Below, piece by piece: positions 62,941 to 64,000 of a stretch of DNA of 64,000 bases (position 1 is its first letter; the number at the start of each line of letters is the position of its first letter). The position numbers and the translations under genes were made by a program. Location: positions 2,480,001 through 2,544,000 of the forward strand of contig NZ_JAAQRC020000001.1 in assembly GCF_019216885.1 (NCBI RefSeq). Direction: 5' to 3'. A model generated the notes under the pieces. That model ran no database searches. It was not told the DNA's origin and saw only the letters and a list, made by a program, of their open reading frames with translations. Source of the stretch: Methylobacterium sp. SyP6R (lineage in GTDB: Bacteria; Pseudomonadota; Alphaproteobacteria; Rhizobiales; Beijerinckiaceae).

Positions 62941-63443
62941 GGGGCGAGTTCACCGAAAACGATACCCGACACGGGCTGCGATCTCCGGCGCGGGGGCGCT
63001 TGGGTGGTCCGGGGTTCGCGTACCGGCCCGCCGCACCACCGTCATACCGGGCATCGGAGCCGGCATGGCGTCGTCGCGAAGGGTCGGCACGGCTCACGCC
63101 CGGCATCCAAGTGCTTGATGCGCCGTTAACCCCGACTGTCGAACTCGCTGGTAAATATCCGGTAAAATTTTCGCCCCGCGCACAGGGATCGCGTAACCCC
63201 GGAGCCCCCCGTCGCCGGGGGGCCACGCCCGGGCGGCGGGTCGGAGCGGGGCCTGCCGGCCGGTCGGGCAGAAGCCGGGAAGCGGCGCGTCTTCAAGAGC
63301 TTACATGCCGATCGGCCGGGCCGCGCCTGTATCGGGAGGTGGCCCCGGCGGGGAACGGGGCGCCCCCGACCGCGGCAAACCGGGACGGCCTGAATGGTTA
63401 CCGTCCGGGCCGCGCCGGGGCCGCGGCCCTGGTGATTCGCGAA
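62941..63443. other. 503-bp gene-free region between murB and ftsQ
   Basis: In most Rhizobiales ddlB lies here; no such frame is present. It holds a CCCCCC-GTCGCC-GGGGGG hairpin (63205-63222), several GC-rich inverted repeats and an AT-richer stretch near 63120-63175 (CGGTAAAATTTT) that could hold an ftsQ promoter. No gene or RNA is supported. Confidence 0.6.
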
Positions 63444-64000
63444 TCATCGCGCGGCGACGCCGATGCGCTTGATCTCCCAATGCAGGTCGATGCCGGAGGT
63501 CTCGCGCACCCGCGCCCGCACCTCCTCGCCCAGGCCCTCGATGTCGGCGGCGGTGGCGCCGCCGCGGTTGATCAGGAAGTTGCAGTGCATCTCCGACACC
63601 TGCGCGCCGCCGCGGGTCAGCCCGCGGCAGCCGGCGGCATCGACGAGCTGCCACGCCTTGGCCCCGTCCGGGTTCTTGAAAGTCGAGCCGCCGGTGCGCT
63701 CGCGGATCGGCTGCGCCGCCTCCCGGGCCGCGGTGACCCGGTCCATCTCGGCCTCGATCGACGCCCGGTCGCCGGGCCTGCCGCGATAGGTCGCCTGGGT
63801 GAAGATCAGGTCGGCGGGCGCCGCGCAGTGGCGGTAGGCGAACCCCATCTCCGAATGGGACAGGACGTGCAGGGCGCCCGAGCGATCGACGGCCCGGGCC
63901 TCGACCAGCACGTCGGTGGTCTCGCCGCCATGCGCCCCGGCATTCATCCTGAGCGCCCCGCCGATCGAGCCCGGGATGCCGCGATAGAAGGCGAGCCCGT
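63444..64000 (-). CDS. murB: UDP-N-acetylenolpyruvoylglucosamine reductase MurB, 5' end outside the window
   Basis: Partial gene, C-terminal about 185 residues. The last FAD-domain motif [19 protein letters not shown] is at the window edge; then the substrate domain with [13 protein letters not shown] (catalytic Ser), [19 protein letters not shown] and the terminal [11 protein letters not shown] (Glu). It reduces UDP-GlcNAc enolpyruvate to UDP-MurNAc in peptidoglycan synthesis. The stop codon lies inside a 14-bp palindrome TGATTCGCGAATCA (63433-63446). Confidence 0.95.
   Translation of the reverse strand, partial: GLAFYRGIPGSIGGALRMNAGAHGGETTDVLVEARAVDRSGALHVLSHSEMGFAYRHCAAPADLIFTQATYRGRPGDRASIEAEMDRVTAAREAAQPIRERTGGSTFKNPDGAKAWQLVDAAGCRGLTRGGAQVSEMHCNFLINRGGATAADIEGLGEEVRARVRETSGIDLHWEIKRIGVAAR

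Overview
The window is very GC-rich, densely coded chromosomal DNA from an alphaproteobacterium. It is most like Methylobacterium or a close Hyphomicrobiales/Rhizobiales relative. The signs are a complete PhyR/NepR general stress response (GSR) locus, the division order murB-ftsQ-ftsA-ftsZ-lpxC-bamD-recN, many catabolic genes for organic acids, and heavy seeding with palindromic intergenic repeats. No tRNA, rRNA, CRISPR array or prophage was seen.

Layout. 0-3.3 kb: partial cation diffusion facilitator and an EmrAB-type efflux pair. 3.5-8.7 kb: HdeD-like membrane protein, class I fumarase, then an aldehyde dehydrogenase and family III CoA-transferase pair. 8.8-19.8 kb: helical protein with a histone-like tail, small secreted protein, ArgE-like deacylase, class III aminotransferase with tartrate dehydrogenase, rhodanese, GlxA/AraC regulator, hybrid sensor kinase, MarR regulator. 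20.2-25.1 kb: LysR regulator divergent from a dehydrogenase, aldehyde dehydrogenase and DUF3100 operon. 25.2-26.5 kb: an IS5/IS427-type element nested in a MITE-like element that itself lies in a palindromic repeat. 26.6-40.1 kb: L,D-transpeptidase, GGDEF/EAL protein, acetolactate-synthase-like enzyme, zinc peptidase, FAH-like protein, TadG-like protein, MocR regulator, DUF1127, glyoxalase-fold protein, chemoreceptor. 40.3-44.4 kb: lactate regulon (lldR, permease, lldD). 45-49.3 kb: SDR enzyme, then a cyclic-nucleotide-binding protein coupled to a large ABC-like protein whose ATPase motifs are degenerate. 49.4-54.1 kb: GSR island. 54.3-64 kb: recN, bamD, lpxC, ftsZ, ftsA, ftsQ, partial murB.

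The most notable result is the GSR island. Reading by eye, the sigma-EcfG promoter consensus GGAAC-N16/17-CGTT occurs upstream of phyR, nepR, a DUF1328 gene, a 66-aa membrane peptide, a 172-aa exported protein and a 72-aa hydrophilic protein. A one-mismatch form precedes a KGG-repeat stress protein. An eighth site drives no protein gene: it lies just upstream of a roughly 95-nt stretch that folds into a 5' hairpin with a C-rich CCUCCCC loop and ends in a strong intrinsic terminator. This is a convincing candidate for a GSR small RNA resembling Caulobacter GsrN. A further exact site lies upstream of the HdeD-like gene at 3.5 kb. A second, NepR-like protein is encoded at 53.85-54.05 kb. The EcfG sigma factor gene itself is not in the window.

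Other structural features are two MITE-like elements with exact 10-bp target duplications, both inserted at the centre of palindromic repeats; a two-hairpin repeat family with compensatory substitutions, one copy of which forms the leader of lldD; a perfect FadR/LldR-type operator; and a decayed fragment of the glyoxalase-fold gene.
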